From: a virus
IMG/VR virus record: IMGVR_UViG_3300049740_002873
Location: 1 to 64,000 of that record
DNA: 64,000 nucleotides
Strand: one strand, 5' to 3'
Shown here piece after piece: positions 1-6,480 of this stretch. The notes beneath the pieces were generated by a model, which saw only the letters and a program-made list of their open reading frames with translations, did not search any database and had not been told where the DNA came from. How positions within the stretch are numbered: the stretch's first letter is position 1; every line of letters begins with the position of its first letter. Both the position numbers and the translations under genes were made by a program.

Positions 1-614
1 TTAGCGGTATAAGCCAAACCAGTGTGGCAGTTTTCGAAAGTCTTGTCAAGACATATGTACCCAAAATTCCTATCACCAACATGCTTGATTTCAGAAGCTG
101 GATCACTTGACCATATAAAATTTCTGAACTGGGTTAGGGTGCCATGACCCCAAAATTTTGTAAAATTTTGAAAGTCTCCTTGTCCGTGAATATAAAAACC
201 TGTAACAGGTTTATTATTCGCAACTTTTTCAAACATTAGTTGAGAGATTTTGTCTAGTGTAGATCCAGTAGGAACAGCTTGATCTTGAGCGATTCCATAT
301 GCGTCATGCTTTGAAGATTGTGGGAACGCAATTTTTCCTCCTTCAAAATTAGAGTCTGCTCCGTATCCTCCATGAACTTCAATATTTTTCATCGTAGCAT
401 CAGAATAAGTGTGCTCAAGTAGTATATTGTCTGTCGCACTTGCTACGGTCGTTAATTCTGTGTCGCTAGAACCATCACCCCAAACAATTTTTAAATTGAT
501 CGTACTTTCGTCGAAAAAACTGGCAGGGCAAAAAGGTATACCTATTTTGTAGCTATTGCTAGCGCTCGGCTTTACTCTGAGAGTAAAACTGTAAGATGCA
601 TCTGTAGTTGCCAT
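1..614 (-). CDS. Partial structural/surface-type protein with PKD-like segment
   Basis: The frame opens with ATG at 614 (MATTDASYSF...) and stays open to the window edge, so the C-terminus lies outside. About 204 codons are visible. Residues 43-75 carry a WGDGSS...HTYS pattern typical of PKD-like beta-sandwich folds found before BspA/DUF285-type repeats, and the last visible part (DKTFENCHTG) looks like the start of such repeats. That assignment is inferred from pattern only. The start is supported by a late-type motif 7 nt upstream. It lies beside glycan-modifying genes and probably encodes a virion or cell-surface-binding protein; the function is not established. Confidence 0.6.
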   Translation of the reverse strand, partial: MATTDASYSFTLRVKPSASNSYKIGIPFCPASFFDESTINLKIVWGDGSSDTELTTVASATDNILLEHTYSDATMKNIEVHGGYGADSNFEGGKIAFPQSSKHDAYGIAQDQAVPTGSTLDKISQLMFEKVANNKPVTGFYIHGQGDFQNFTKFWGHGTLTQFRNFIWSSDPASEIKHVGDRNFGYICLDKTFENCHTGLAYTA

Positions 615-621
615 ACTTATA

Positions 622-630
622 TATACACTA
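622..630 (-). promoter_or_regulatory. Late-type promoter motif TAGTGTATA
   Basis: TAGTGTATA reads on the minus strand and ends 7 nt before the ATG at 614. It matches the motif seen before other structural genes in this window (for example 16238-16247 and 36557-36566). It lies in the 42-nt gap after the sulfotransferase stop codon. The promoter role is inferred from recurrence and position. Confidence 0.5.
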
Positions 631-656
631 TACGCCTAATCAATTCTTTTTTTATG

Positions 657-1250
657 CTAAAATTCGTAATCAAAATACTTTATATCATGTAAAAATTTTT
701 TATATACTATATCTTTAGTCTTTGATGTGTAGTAAGTTTGATAATTTTTATCTGTAGATTTGTTTTTGTGTTTAAGTTTTAATCTTTTTATGTTGATTGC
801 GTCACAAATATAATCAAAATCTTTCTGTATAGACTCAACCTTTCCGATATAGTTAAAATTTTGATCTTTTATATGCTTTTGGAAATATGGTTGTACATGT
901 GGTTTATTTAATTCTTCTGAATCTAGATTCAATACAAACTCCTCAAAAGAATGGTTTTGACAAAAATTAATCTGCTTCTCATCCCATTGAGAAAAATTGA
1001 AATCACAATTATTAGGTTGATTCTTCCAGAAACAATAGCTACTTACCACGCGACTCCAAGGATTCCTAACAAATGTAAACTTAAAAAAATGTTTAAATTT
1101 AGGATTTAACCTCAAGACTTCATCGAGAGAACAATGCCCGCAATTAATTACATTGCTAGAGGTAGTTTTTTCTGGAAGCGCATTTATGATTGAGCATCCC
1201 GCGCACTTCGGTATATGAATAAAAATAAACTGCCTACTAAGATCTATCAC
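657..1250 (-). CDS. Sulfotransferase family protein (PAPS-dependent, Sulfotransfer_2-like)
   Basis: The 197-residue protein has the two PAPS-binding signatures of carbohydrate sulfotransferases. The 5'-phosphosulfate loop is at residues 9-21 (FIHIPKCAGCSI) and the 3'-phosphate element at 58-74 (FTFVRNPWSRVVSSY). The family moves sulfate from PAPS to a sugar hydroxyl. The length is a little below the usual 220-300 residues, but both motifs are intact. Its start overlaps the stop of the upstream GT25 gene by 4 nt (ATGA), so the two are probably translated together. The likely job is sulfation of a glycan made or changed by that glycosyltransferase, on the host envelope or virion; the acceptor is unknown. 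Confidence 0.8.
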   Translation of the reverse strand: MIDLSRQFIFIHIPKCAGCSIINALPEKTTSSNVINCGHCSLDEVLRLNPKFKHFFKFTFVRNPWSRVVSSYCFWKNQPNNCDFNFSQWDEKQINFCQNHSFEEFVLNLDSEELNKPHVQPYFQKHIKDQNFNYIGKVESIQKDFDYICDAINIKRLKLKHKNKSTDKNYQTYYTSKTKDIVYKKFLHDIKYFDYEF

Positions 1251-2791
1251 AACTCATTTGGATTAATAATACTGTTTCCAAAGGTATGCTCTACATTCAT
1301 TTTAGCATGAAAAACATCAAGAGCTGTTGTTGTATATAAAGCGTCAATAGGAATGATGGTCTCTTCTTCTAGGTATTTTTTAATTTTTTTTGCAGAATTA
1401 GAATTGATTACTTGAAAATGAGTGCCTCCATATAATGCATGAACGGTGGGGCTTACTAATTTATAATCTGTCGAGATCTCATTGATGCGTTGATATATAT
1501 GCCTATGCATGTAAGTCTGAAAAGAATTTGACAGCGGATGACAATACTTTATCTTTTCTAAATTTATTGAGCTGCTCCATGTGCTTCGTAATATGTCCCA
1601 CTCTTCGCCTCTATCTAAAAGCTCCGAAAGCTTTTTGTTGGCTACTGCAAAATTTTGTTTATTGATCTTGCAATCGTCCTCTATAATCAGGATGTTTTGG
1701 TTTTGCTCATTCATATCTGCAATTTGACAAATTAATTTATAGTGCGATAGATAGCATCCTAGTGACCCCAGTTCATACTGTTCGGATTTTTCATACTCTC
1801 CTAGATAGCGAGCGCAATAAAAAAATTTTTGCCTTTTATGATATTCATGATACTCTTCAAGTTTGTCGCAAGATTGTGGATCTGGGCGTATTGCAGAAAA
1901 TCTTTCATATGGTAAATCAAGGAGATTTAATCTACTTTCTATTTCCGATTTTCTGTCAACACTTTCATCGAGATTGATGTAATAAATAAAGTCTATTTTT
2001 TTACTATTTACTGGTTCGATTAAATTTCTATTCTCGAACTTTTGACTGGATATAAGTTTGTTAATTTCTGCTTCGGCCATTTCTCCGAATATAGGAGACT
2101 TATCTGATCGACTTCTGAACGCCAACATGCCTTTTAGGTGGGGATATTCATTGCAGCATGGAACATGCTTGAATGATACTGTTTGATTCTGAGCGCAAAA
2201 TTTTATCAACTGACTTAATGTAATTGATATTTTAAATTTCTTTTTCCAAGTTTGGATTGGCTCATTGATAAACGCTTTATAGTTTGCTAATTTATTGAAT
2301 CCAAAATCAATCTCTGGTCGAATTTTAATAATGTTTCCGAGCCAAGAAAGATCCTCTGAGAGTTGTTTAATTTTTTTTGCACCTATTTTTGATATAAAAT
2401 ATGCAGAGGATAAATTTTTAAGATTAGAGATTGGAAATATATCGAGATTTTCATCAATATCTGGATTGCAGCTTAAAAATGAAATTATATCAGAGGGAAT
2501 AATAGAATCGTTTACTATTAAACATAAGTCGATGTTTTCTTTTATGATTTTAGACCATAAATTATAATGAGATAAGAATTCTTCTTTTAATTTTGGGGCT
2601 TGATAAAAAGCCAACTTGTTACTCAAGCTTACTGGATCTAGCTCGAAAGCATTACTTTCTAGTAAGTGTTGTTGTGGAATAATCTCTAGGCAAGAGCTCA
2701 CTTCTTCAGGCATAAGATTTAAGCAAGATTCAAACTTCACTCGTAAGCTCTCATCGTCTTGATGGCATATAAAAAAGATTTTAAAATTCAT
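1247..2791 (-). CDS. Glycosyltransferase family 25 protein with two GT25-like domains
   Basis: The C-terminal half (about 268-380) is a recognisable GT25 domain: FIYYINLDESVDRK at its start, a GCYLSHYKLI segment, then ILIIEDDC carrying the acidic metal/nucleotide-sugar motif. The N-terminal half (2-200) has the same plan, with FKIFFICHQDDES at the start, SHYNLWSKII, and LCLIVNDS at 89-96 where the acidic triad would stand. It therefore looks like a degenerate, possibly non-catalytic copy. GT25 enzymes usually add sugars to LPS or proteins. The gene sits between a small lipoprotein and a sulfotransferase in one transcription unit. The 514-residue length is about twice the family norm, consistent with internal duplication. 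Confidence 0.8.
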   Translation of the reverse strand: MNFKIFFICHQDDESLRVKFESCLNLMPEEVSSCLEIIPQQHLLESNAFELDPVSLSNKLAFYQAPKLKEEFLSHYNLWSKIIKENIDLCLIVNDSIIPSDIISFLSCNPDIDENLDIFPISNLKNLSSAYFISKIGAKKIKQLSEDLSWLGNIIKIRPEIDFGFNKLANYKAFINEPIQTWKKKFKISITLSQLIKFCAQNQTVSFKHVPCCNEYPHLKGMLAFRSRSDKSPIFGEMAEAEINKLISSQKFENRNLIEPVNSKKIDFIYYINLDESVDRKSEIESRLNLLDLPYERFSAIRPDPQSCDKLEEYHEYHKRQKFFYCARYLGEYEKSEQYELGSLGCYLSHYKLICQIADMNEQNQNILIIEDDCKINKQNFAVANKKLSELLDRGEEWDILRSTWSSSINLEKIKYCHPLSNSFQTYMHRHIYQRINEISTDYKLVSPTVHALYGGTHFQVINSNSAKKIKKYLEEETIIPIDALYTTTALDVFHAKMNVEHTFGNSIINPNEL

Positions 2792-2800
2792 TATAATTAA

Positions 2801-2995
2801 TTATATCTCTTTAAGATATTCTCTCCAGAAAAAATAAAAAGCTTCTTCGTCGTCATTTTCGAGCGCAATTCTTAACTCTTCTTCGTATACAGCTTTCCAG
2901 TTTCTATCTCGATCTTTAAAAAAAGTATCTTGGGGCTGCGGAGATTTAATTACGCAGCCATTTAAAATAAGCAATATTAGTGACAAGACCCTCAC
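2801..2995 (-). CDS. Small predicted lipoprotein (possible outer spanin)
   Basis: This 64-residue protein starts with GTG. A short hydrophobic leader (VLSLILLILNGC) ends in a lipobox with Cys14, so export and lipidation by signal peptidase II are predicted. The mature part is about 50 residues, charged, with KSPQPQ after the cysteine. A late-type motif ends 6 nt before the GTG, which supports this start and late expression. Small late lipoproteins in phages of Gram-negative hosts are often Rz1-like outer spanins, but I see no partner inner spanin next to it. A superinfection-exclusion lipoprotein is an alternative. Confidence 0.55.
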   Translation of the reverse strand: MRVLSLILLILNGCVIKSPQPQDTFFKDRDRNWKAVYEEELRIALENDDEEAFYFFWREYLKEI

Positions 2996-3001
2996 GGAAG
3001 G

Positions 3002-3011
3002 TATTACACAA
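3002..3011 (-). promoter_or_regulatory. Late-type promoter motif TTGTGTAATA
   Basis: TTGTGTAATA on the minus strand ends 6 nt before the GTG of the lipoprotein gene. It shares the GTGTAATA core with the motifs before genes at 16224, 36585 and 60078. It would drive the lipoprotein, GT25 and sulfotransferase unit. The role is inferred from recurrence. Confidence 0.5.
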
Positions 3012-3078
3012 TCACCATTTGTATTTCTCTCTAATGCAAATAAAATAAAATACAGATAAAATCAAAAAAAGTAGCATA

Positions 3079-3591
3079 CTATATAGTACACTTTTCAATC
3101 AGTTTTAACGCTTCATCTTTATTTTTCCAGCCAAAAGTTTCTACATCTATATATTTGTGGTTGGATAGTCTTTTGTAATTGTTGAAGAAATTTTCACAAA
3201 GCTGCAGGAATAAATTATCTATATCGTCTAAGCTTGTATATTTTTTTATATGAGACTGAGGGATGGCTAAAATTTTATCGTCGACAAATCCATTGTCTAT
3301 CATTGATAGATATCCAAGAGGTCTACAATTTACAACAACGCCTCTATCAATTGGTATTCCATTATATATCAAGATATCGAGCGGATCTCCATCTTCAGCT
3401 TTAGTTTTTGGTATAAATCCATAGTTCGACGGGTATACCATGGGACTCAAGAGACATCTATCGTATTCAAAGTAACCTTGGCTTTCATTGAATTCGTATT
3501 TAACATTGGTGCCCTTTGGTATTTCCACCACTGCGTTAATATTAACTGGGAAATTTTTGGGATGAGATATATTAAACAAATTACAAGTCAT
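3079..3591 (-). CDS. ppa: Inorganic pyrophosphatase, family I
   Basis: The protein hydrolyses PPi to two phosphates in the cytoplasm. The family-I active site appears complete: EIPKG and VKYE near the N-terminus, DRCL, YPSNYGFIP, the DGDPLD signature, D...DDKILAIP, and a late NYK. Length (about 170) matches bacterial enzymes. An earlier in-frame ATG at 3600 directly abuts a late-type motif. I prefer the ATG at 3591, which leaves 9 nt after the motif as at other sites. Just upstream is a MazG-like mini-protein and further upstream a dUTPase; both release PPi, so this enzyme would pull those reactions and DNA synthesis forward. Confidence 0.93.
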   Translation of the reverse strand: MTCNLFNISHPKNFPVNINAVVEIPKGTNVKYEFNESQGYFEYDRCLLSPMVYPSNYGFIPKTKAEDGDPLDILIYNGIPIDRGVVVNCRPLGYLSMIDNGFVDDKILAIPQSHIKKYTSLDDIDNLFLQLCENFFNNYKRLSNHKYIDVETFGWKNKDEALKLIEKCTI

Positions 3592-3600
3592 ATAATGCAT

Positions 3601-3609
3601 ATTACACTA
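3601..3609 (-). promoter_or_regulatory. Late-type promoter motif TAGTGTAAT
   Basis: TAGTGTAAT on the minus strand lies in the short gap between the MazG-like gene and the pyrophosphatase. It ends 9 nt before the preferred ATG at 3591 and directly abuts the alternative ATG at 3600. It is identical to the core before 16279. The role is inferred. Confidence 0.45.
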
Positions 3610-3783
3610 TTAATTTAAAATTTTTTTGACTTCTTTGAGGTATTTATCTACGTCAAACATTTCTGAATTTATCTTTTTGATATTGTTTTTATTTGGCTTA
3701 TTCACTGCTTTTAGTATCTCAGAAGCTAATTCATTTAATTCTTCGGCCAGCTTTAGAAAAATGTATTTATCTTCTTCTTTCAT
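3610..3783 (-). CDS. MazG-like mini nucleotide pyrophosphohydrolase (57 aa)
   Basis: The frame runs from ATG 3783 to TAA 3610. Its sequence contains the all-alpha NTP pyrophosphatase signature: an ExxE (E15-E18, in AEELNEL) and, 22 residues later, an ExxD (E41-D44, in EMFDVD). This is the EXXE(12-28)EXXD metal-binding pattern of MazG/HisE-like enzymes, which cut (d)NTP to (d)NMP plus PPi. At 57 residues it is only about the core four-helix unit, so it would have to work as a multimer. The start overlaps the preceding membrane-protein stop by 17 nt. The inorganic pyrophosphatase follows at once, a sensible functional pair. Substrate unknown. Confidence 0.6.
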   Translation of the reverse strand: MKEEDKYIFLKLAEELNELASEILKAVNKPNKNNIKKINSEMFDVDKYLKEVKKILN

Positions 3784-3979
3784 TTAAGTCTATACCGTTA
3801 GCTTCACATATTGCTAATGAGTAACCAACTTTAAAGTTGAATTTCTCTGTAAAATAAATTAACCCTAAAATGACATAGGGTTCCCAGGTTAAAAAACTGA
3901 ATTTTGTGAAAACTAGGAACCCTATAATCAAGAAAGGGCAAAATTTATTAAGGGAGTAGTTAATTATTGTTCCGTTCAC
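3767..3979 (-). CDS. Small membrane protein, function unknown
   Basis: This is a 70-residue protein with two hydrophobic stretches (around FLIIGFLVF and YVILGLIYF) and a charged end (NGIDLNERRR). I choose the GTG at 3979 because it forms a GTGA overlap with the TGA of the upstream gene, a classic translational-coupling arrangement; the frame is also open further upstream to 4045 but there it lies inside that gene. The stop overlaps the MazG-like start. Two close membrane segments could suit a holin-like or membrane-remodelling role, but no family is recognised. Confidence 0.5.
   Translation of the reverse strand: MNGTIINYSLNKFCPFLIIGFLVFTKFSFLTWEPYVILGLIYFTEKFNFKVGYSLAICEANGIDLNERRR
3875..3925. 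repeat. 10-bp inverted repeat inside the membrane-protein gene
   Basis: ATAGGGTTCC at 3875-3884 and its exact complement GGAACCCTAT at 3916-3925 flank a 31-nt A/T-rich loop. The repeat lies within coding sequence for the two hydrophobic segments. It could form a hairpin in the mRNA or be a chance product of codon choice. Confidence 0.4.
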
Positions 3980-4224
3980 GAAGCACGTGTTAGCGAAACA
4001 ATTCTGTCGTGACGAAAAGAGCGAAATTCTTGGCGACCAAAGCAAAAAGCTTTAAATCCAATATTGTTTCTTTCTTCTTCTTTGTTTCCAAAAGATTCTG
4101 TCAGTTGCGGGCGACCAATTTCATAAGTCTTAACTTCATCTTCTGCATTTTTGTATACTACAAAGTAACGTTGATCTTGATTTTTCATAACTTTATTTTT
4201 TAACTTTGATTTAATATTGAACAT
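3976..4224 (-). CDS. Small WYL-like domain protein
   Basis: The frame gives up to 82 residues. From MKNQDQRYFVVYKNAE onward it reads like the ligand-binding half of a WYL domain: a strand with YxVVYxN, then GFKAFCFGRQEFRSFRHDRIVSL, which parallels the 'lRaYChlRqafRtFrldRI' pattern of WYL proteins. WYL domains often sense nucleic acids or nucleotides and control defence or repair genes. No DNA-binding helix-turn-helix is attached here. The first ATG (4224) lies 6 nt after a -10 hexamer, so the transcript could be leaderless; the ATG at 4188 is the alternative start. It heads the small operon running to the MazG-like gene. Confidence 0.55.
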   Translation of the reverse strand: MFNIKSKLKNKVMKNQDQRYFVVYKNAEDEVKTYEIGRPQLTESFGNKEEERNNIGFKAFCFGRQEFRSFRHDRIVSLTRAS

Positions 4225-4230
4225 GCTAGT

Positions 4231-4259
4231 ATTATCTCATAAATTTGATTTAATGTCAA
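4231..4259 (-). promoter_or_regulatory. Sigma-70-type promoter (TTGACA-N17-GATAAT)
   Basis: Reading the minus strand, TTGACA (4259-4254) is followed by 17 nt and GATAAT (4236-4231). The expected transcription start falls about 6 nt later, at the ATG at 4224, so the message would be leaderless if that ATG is used. It is one of six promoters in this window with the same exact 17-bp spacer. Confidence 0.75.
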
Positions 4260-4268
4260 GAATAAATT

Positions 4269-4697
4269 TTAAGAACCTGTGCTTCCAAAGGCTCCATCTG
4301 ATCTATCTGTGCAAGAAAGTTCTTGAACTTCTTCTATTTCAACGCTGGGTAATTTTACTAAAACTATTTGTCCAATCTTATCTCCTATTCTGTATTCTTT
4401 TTCGCCCAAAGCAGGAACGCTCATTCTGAGTTTTAATTCTCCTCTATACCCAGAATCGATAACGCCCACAGAGTTTCGTAAAAAATGATCTGTATTAGAA
4501 ATGCTAGATCTTGGGAATAACAACCCAACATAACCCATGGGCATTTCTAGAGCTAAATCTGTTCCATATTCGAAATACTTTCCTGTGCGAATTAATGTTG
4601 TTGCCACTAAATCCATCCCTGCGTCACCCTTTTTGGCGTAAAAGGGAACAGAGGCTTTTTGATTTAATTTTTTAAATTTAACTTTTATCTTTTCCAT
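4269..4697 (-). CDS. dut: dUTP diphosphatase (trimeric dUTPase)
   Basis: The enzyme hydrolyses dUTP to dUMP and PPi, keeping uracil out of DNA and supplying dUMP for thymidylate. All five motifs are visible in order: GDAGMDL, PRSSISN, GVIDSGYRGE, GDKIGQIVL and, at the C-terminus, RSDGAFGSTGS. Motif 5 has Ser-Asp where RGxGGFG is common, but the catalytic layout is kept. The 142-residue length is normal for the homotrimeric class. It follows the resolvase-like nuclease in the same direction, and dCMP deaminase is two genes upstream, so dCMP to dUMP and dUTP to dUMP are encoded together. Confidence 0.95.
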   Translation of the reverse strand: MEKIKVKFKKLNQKASVPFYAKKGDAGMDLVATTLIRTGKYFEYGTDLALEMPMGYVGLLFPRSSISNTDHFLRNSVGVIDSGYRGELKLRMSVPALGEKEYRIGDKIGQIVLVKLPSVEIEEVQELSCTDRSDGAFGSTGS

Positions 4698-4760
4698 TTT
4701 AATAATATTGTGTGTATGTTGTAAATTTTTTTGTCGAAAAATTTTTTTTGATATATCGGG

Positions 4761-5324
4761 TTATTTTATTCTGACCTCTTTCCACGAAATCATTTTTTTG
4801 TCAACCAAATCTTTTATCTGTCTTTGTCTTTGATTTAATTTTGCATTACCGCTTTTGACTTCAATAAAGGTGATTTCATTATCTCCAAAGGAAATATAAT
4901 CTATAGGCTTTCCGAGAAATGAACATTGTTCAGGGTCAAATTCAAACTGATCAAGAAATGGAGCAAGAGTTTCCGCTATATGACCCAACCTAACTTCTCC
5001 GCTCTTTTTTTGTGAAACTATTTTTTTTCGCTTTTCCGTTTCGTCGAAAAATTTTTCTTCGAGTTCTTTGATATTTTGGGCTTGAAAATTTAATCTTTCT
5101 TGAAAATCAGATCTCTCTTGTTGGCGAGAATCTTGCATCTCATTTATAATTTTTGTTAACCCATCTTCTCTTTCTTGCGTTTGATAGTTTTGCTCTTCTA
5201 TTTTTAATTTTAAAAATTCATTTTCATTTTTCAATGACTCCAAGTCTGGTTCTCGCTCATGTTTTTGAGAAAATAAAAAATAAATTAATATCAATACTGT
5301 TATTAGTAATGCACCTTCTATCAT
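4761..5324 (-). CDS. Membrane-anchored Holliday-junction-resolvase-like PD-(D/E)XK nuclease
   Basis: The C-terminal part (about 105-187) matches the archaeal-type resolvase-related endonuclease family (Endonuc_Holl). SGEVRLGHIAETLAPFL precedes a PD-(D/E)XK core with D142 (PIDYISFG), E155 and K157 (TFIEVKSG), then NQRQRQIKDLV. Residues 3-19 form one hydrophobic membrane segment, and 28-102 a charged region predicted to be coiled coil. The nuclease would sit on the cytoplasmic face of the membrane. A RuvB-like motor is encoded four genes upstream in the same operon, suggesting joint processing of recombination or replication junctions. The actual substrate is untested. Confidence 0.75.
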   Translation of the reverse strand: MIEGALLITVLILIYFLFSQKHEREPDLESLKNENEFLKLKIEEQNYQTQEREDGLTKIINEMQDSRQQERSDFQERLNFQAQNIKELEEKFFDETEKRKKIVSQKKSGEVRLGHIAETLAPFLDQFEFDPEQCSFLGKPIDYISFGDNEITFIEVKSGNAKLNQRQRQIKDLVDKKMISWKEVRIK

Positions 5325-5339
5325 TGTGAAATTATAAAA

Positions 5340-5807
5340 TTATATACTGCATTTATCAACTGTAATTCCGGCTTTTTCAAGCAGGTCAATACCTTCTGAA
5401 TTTTTATATAGCTCGCTATAAATCACTCTAGATATTCCAGACTGAATTATAAGTTTGGCGCAATCTAAACATGGAGACGCAGTGGTATACAGCGATGCGT
5501 CAATACTTGACTGAGTAGATTTTGCAAGTTTAGTGATAGCATTACTTTCTGCATGAAGCACTTCAGGCTTTGTTATAAGAGCGTTGGGTGGATGAGCGCT
5601 TAAGTCATTAGGCGATATAGATTCAGGCATAATGCTTGTTTCGCAGCAATTATCAAAGCCTTTCGGGGTACCGTTATAGCCATCAGAAATAACCATTCCA
5701 TCTTTAACTATCAAGCACCCTACTTTTTTTCTATTAGCTTTAGATAGCTGACTCCAAACCGAAGCCATTTTAAGATAGGTTGTGTCAATTAGGCTTTGCG
5801 TCGGCAT
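5340..5807 (-). CDS. Deoxycytidylate (dCMP) deaminase
   Basis: A zinc-dependent cytidine/deoxycytidylate deaminase fold of 155 residues. The zinc and proton-shuttle motif HAES and the PCLDC motif (two zinc cysteines) are present, with AKLIIQSGISRVIY following as in ComEB/T4 Cd proteins. An extra segment with further Cys and His residues (DNCCETSIM...) lies before HAE, as in T4-type dCMP deaminases. The reaction is dCMP to dUMP, feeding dTMP synthesis. It overlaps the upstream gene by 23 nt and is followed by the nuclease and dUTPase genes in one operon. Confidence 0.93.
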   Translation of the reverse strand: MPTQSLIDTTYLKMASVWSQLSKANRKKVGCLIVKDGMVISDGYNGTPKGFDNCCETSIMPESISPNDLSAHPPNALITKPEVLHAESNAITKLAKSTQSSIDASLYTTASPCLDCAKLIIQSGISRVIYSELYKNSEGIDLLEKAGITVDKCSI

Positions 5808-6291
5808 TTTTATTCCAGATTTGAAAAGACTTAAGTGACTTTATGTCTGAAACGTGTATTTGTGAAATTTGCTCATTACCGCCTTTTCTTTTGTAAATTC
5901 TATACTTAGCTTTCTTTGCTAGAGTAACATACGGTAAGTCATATCTAATTTTATTAGAAGCGCTAATCCAACAAAGTAATTCTTTTCTATTTACAAAAAT
6001 AAAATCGTTGGTTCTTTCAAAAACTAGAAAGTGTGCATCTCCATAAAGCCAGCCGTCTTTTCCTTCTGGATTTTTAAATTCTATCCAGAGCCAGTCTTGA
6101 TCTTGTTTTTTGTTTTTTACTTTTTTAAGATCGACTTTGATGTTGATTGCTTCACCATTTTTTTTCTTTCCTTTCAGTATGTGAGTTACGAATGCGCAAT
6201 TAGGTTCTTTTCTTTTCTTTTTTCTTGGAGTGTAGCCTTTTTTTTCCGCAATTTCCTCGAAAGGATTGTTTTTTTTCTCATTAACTGACAC
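5785..6291 (-). CDS. Conserved phage protein of unknown function, possible nuclease-like fold
   Basis: 168 residues with a very basic N-terminus (KKGYTPRKKKRKEP). The core reads DWLWIEFKNPEGKDGWLYGDAHFLVFERTNDFIFVNR with a late YRIYKRKG. This pattern resembles phage proteins with a PD-(D/E)XK-like layout (E...GWLYG.AdfivFer), so a nucleic-acid role is possible, but I cannot confirm active-site residues. The start is GTG at 6291, which overlaps the preceding TAG by 1 nt. It lies between RuvB-like and dCMP deaminase genes. Confidence 0.6.
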   Translation of the reverse strand: MSVNEKKNNPFEEIAEKKGYTPRKKKRKEPNCAFVTHILKGKKKNGEAINIKVDLKKVKNKKQDQDWLWIEFKNPEGKDGWLYGDAHFLVFERTNDFIFVNRKELLCWISASNKIRYDLPYVTLAKKAKYRIYKRKGGNEQISQIHVSDIKSLKSFQIWNKNADAKPN

Positions 6292-6479
6292 TATCTTATT
6301 TTTTTAGGATTGTTTGTTGCAATAACTCTTACACGCTTTTGGTCTGGATCTTTCCATTTTTTTAAAACTTGTACCAATTGTTCTGCGCGAGCTTCTGCTT
6401 CGTTTTTATCTTCATAGTTTTTTTCTTCAATCCTTCTACCATTTCTGGTAACTACATATAGTTTGTTTGTTTCTTCCAT
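6291..6479 (-). CDS. Small charged protein, function unknown
   Basis: A 62-residue protein with a short beta-like start (KLYVVTRNGRRIEEKNYEDKNEAEARAEQLV) followed by a basic tail. It is not assigned to a family. It lies 1 nt from the end of the RuvB-like gene and overlaps the next start by 1 nt, so it belongs to the same translated series. The even mix of Lys/Arg and Glu suggests a small soluble, possibly nucleic-acid-associated protein. Confidence 0.55.
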   Translation of the reverse strand: MEETNKLYVVTRNGRRIEEKNYEDKNEAEARAEQLVQVLKKWKDPDQKRVRVIATNNPKKIR

Positions 6480-6480
6480 A

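Noticed and set aside
3980-4045. Upstream extension of the small membrane protein to the ATG at 4045
   Set aside because: The extension lies inside the WYL-like gene in another frame; the GTGA overlap at 3979 is a better start.
4727-4752. Terminator between the nuclease and dUTPase genes (AAATTTTT/AAAAATTT hairpin)
   Set aside because: The stem is only A-T pairs and too weak to call; the genes look like one operon.
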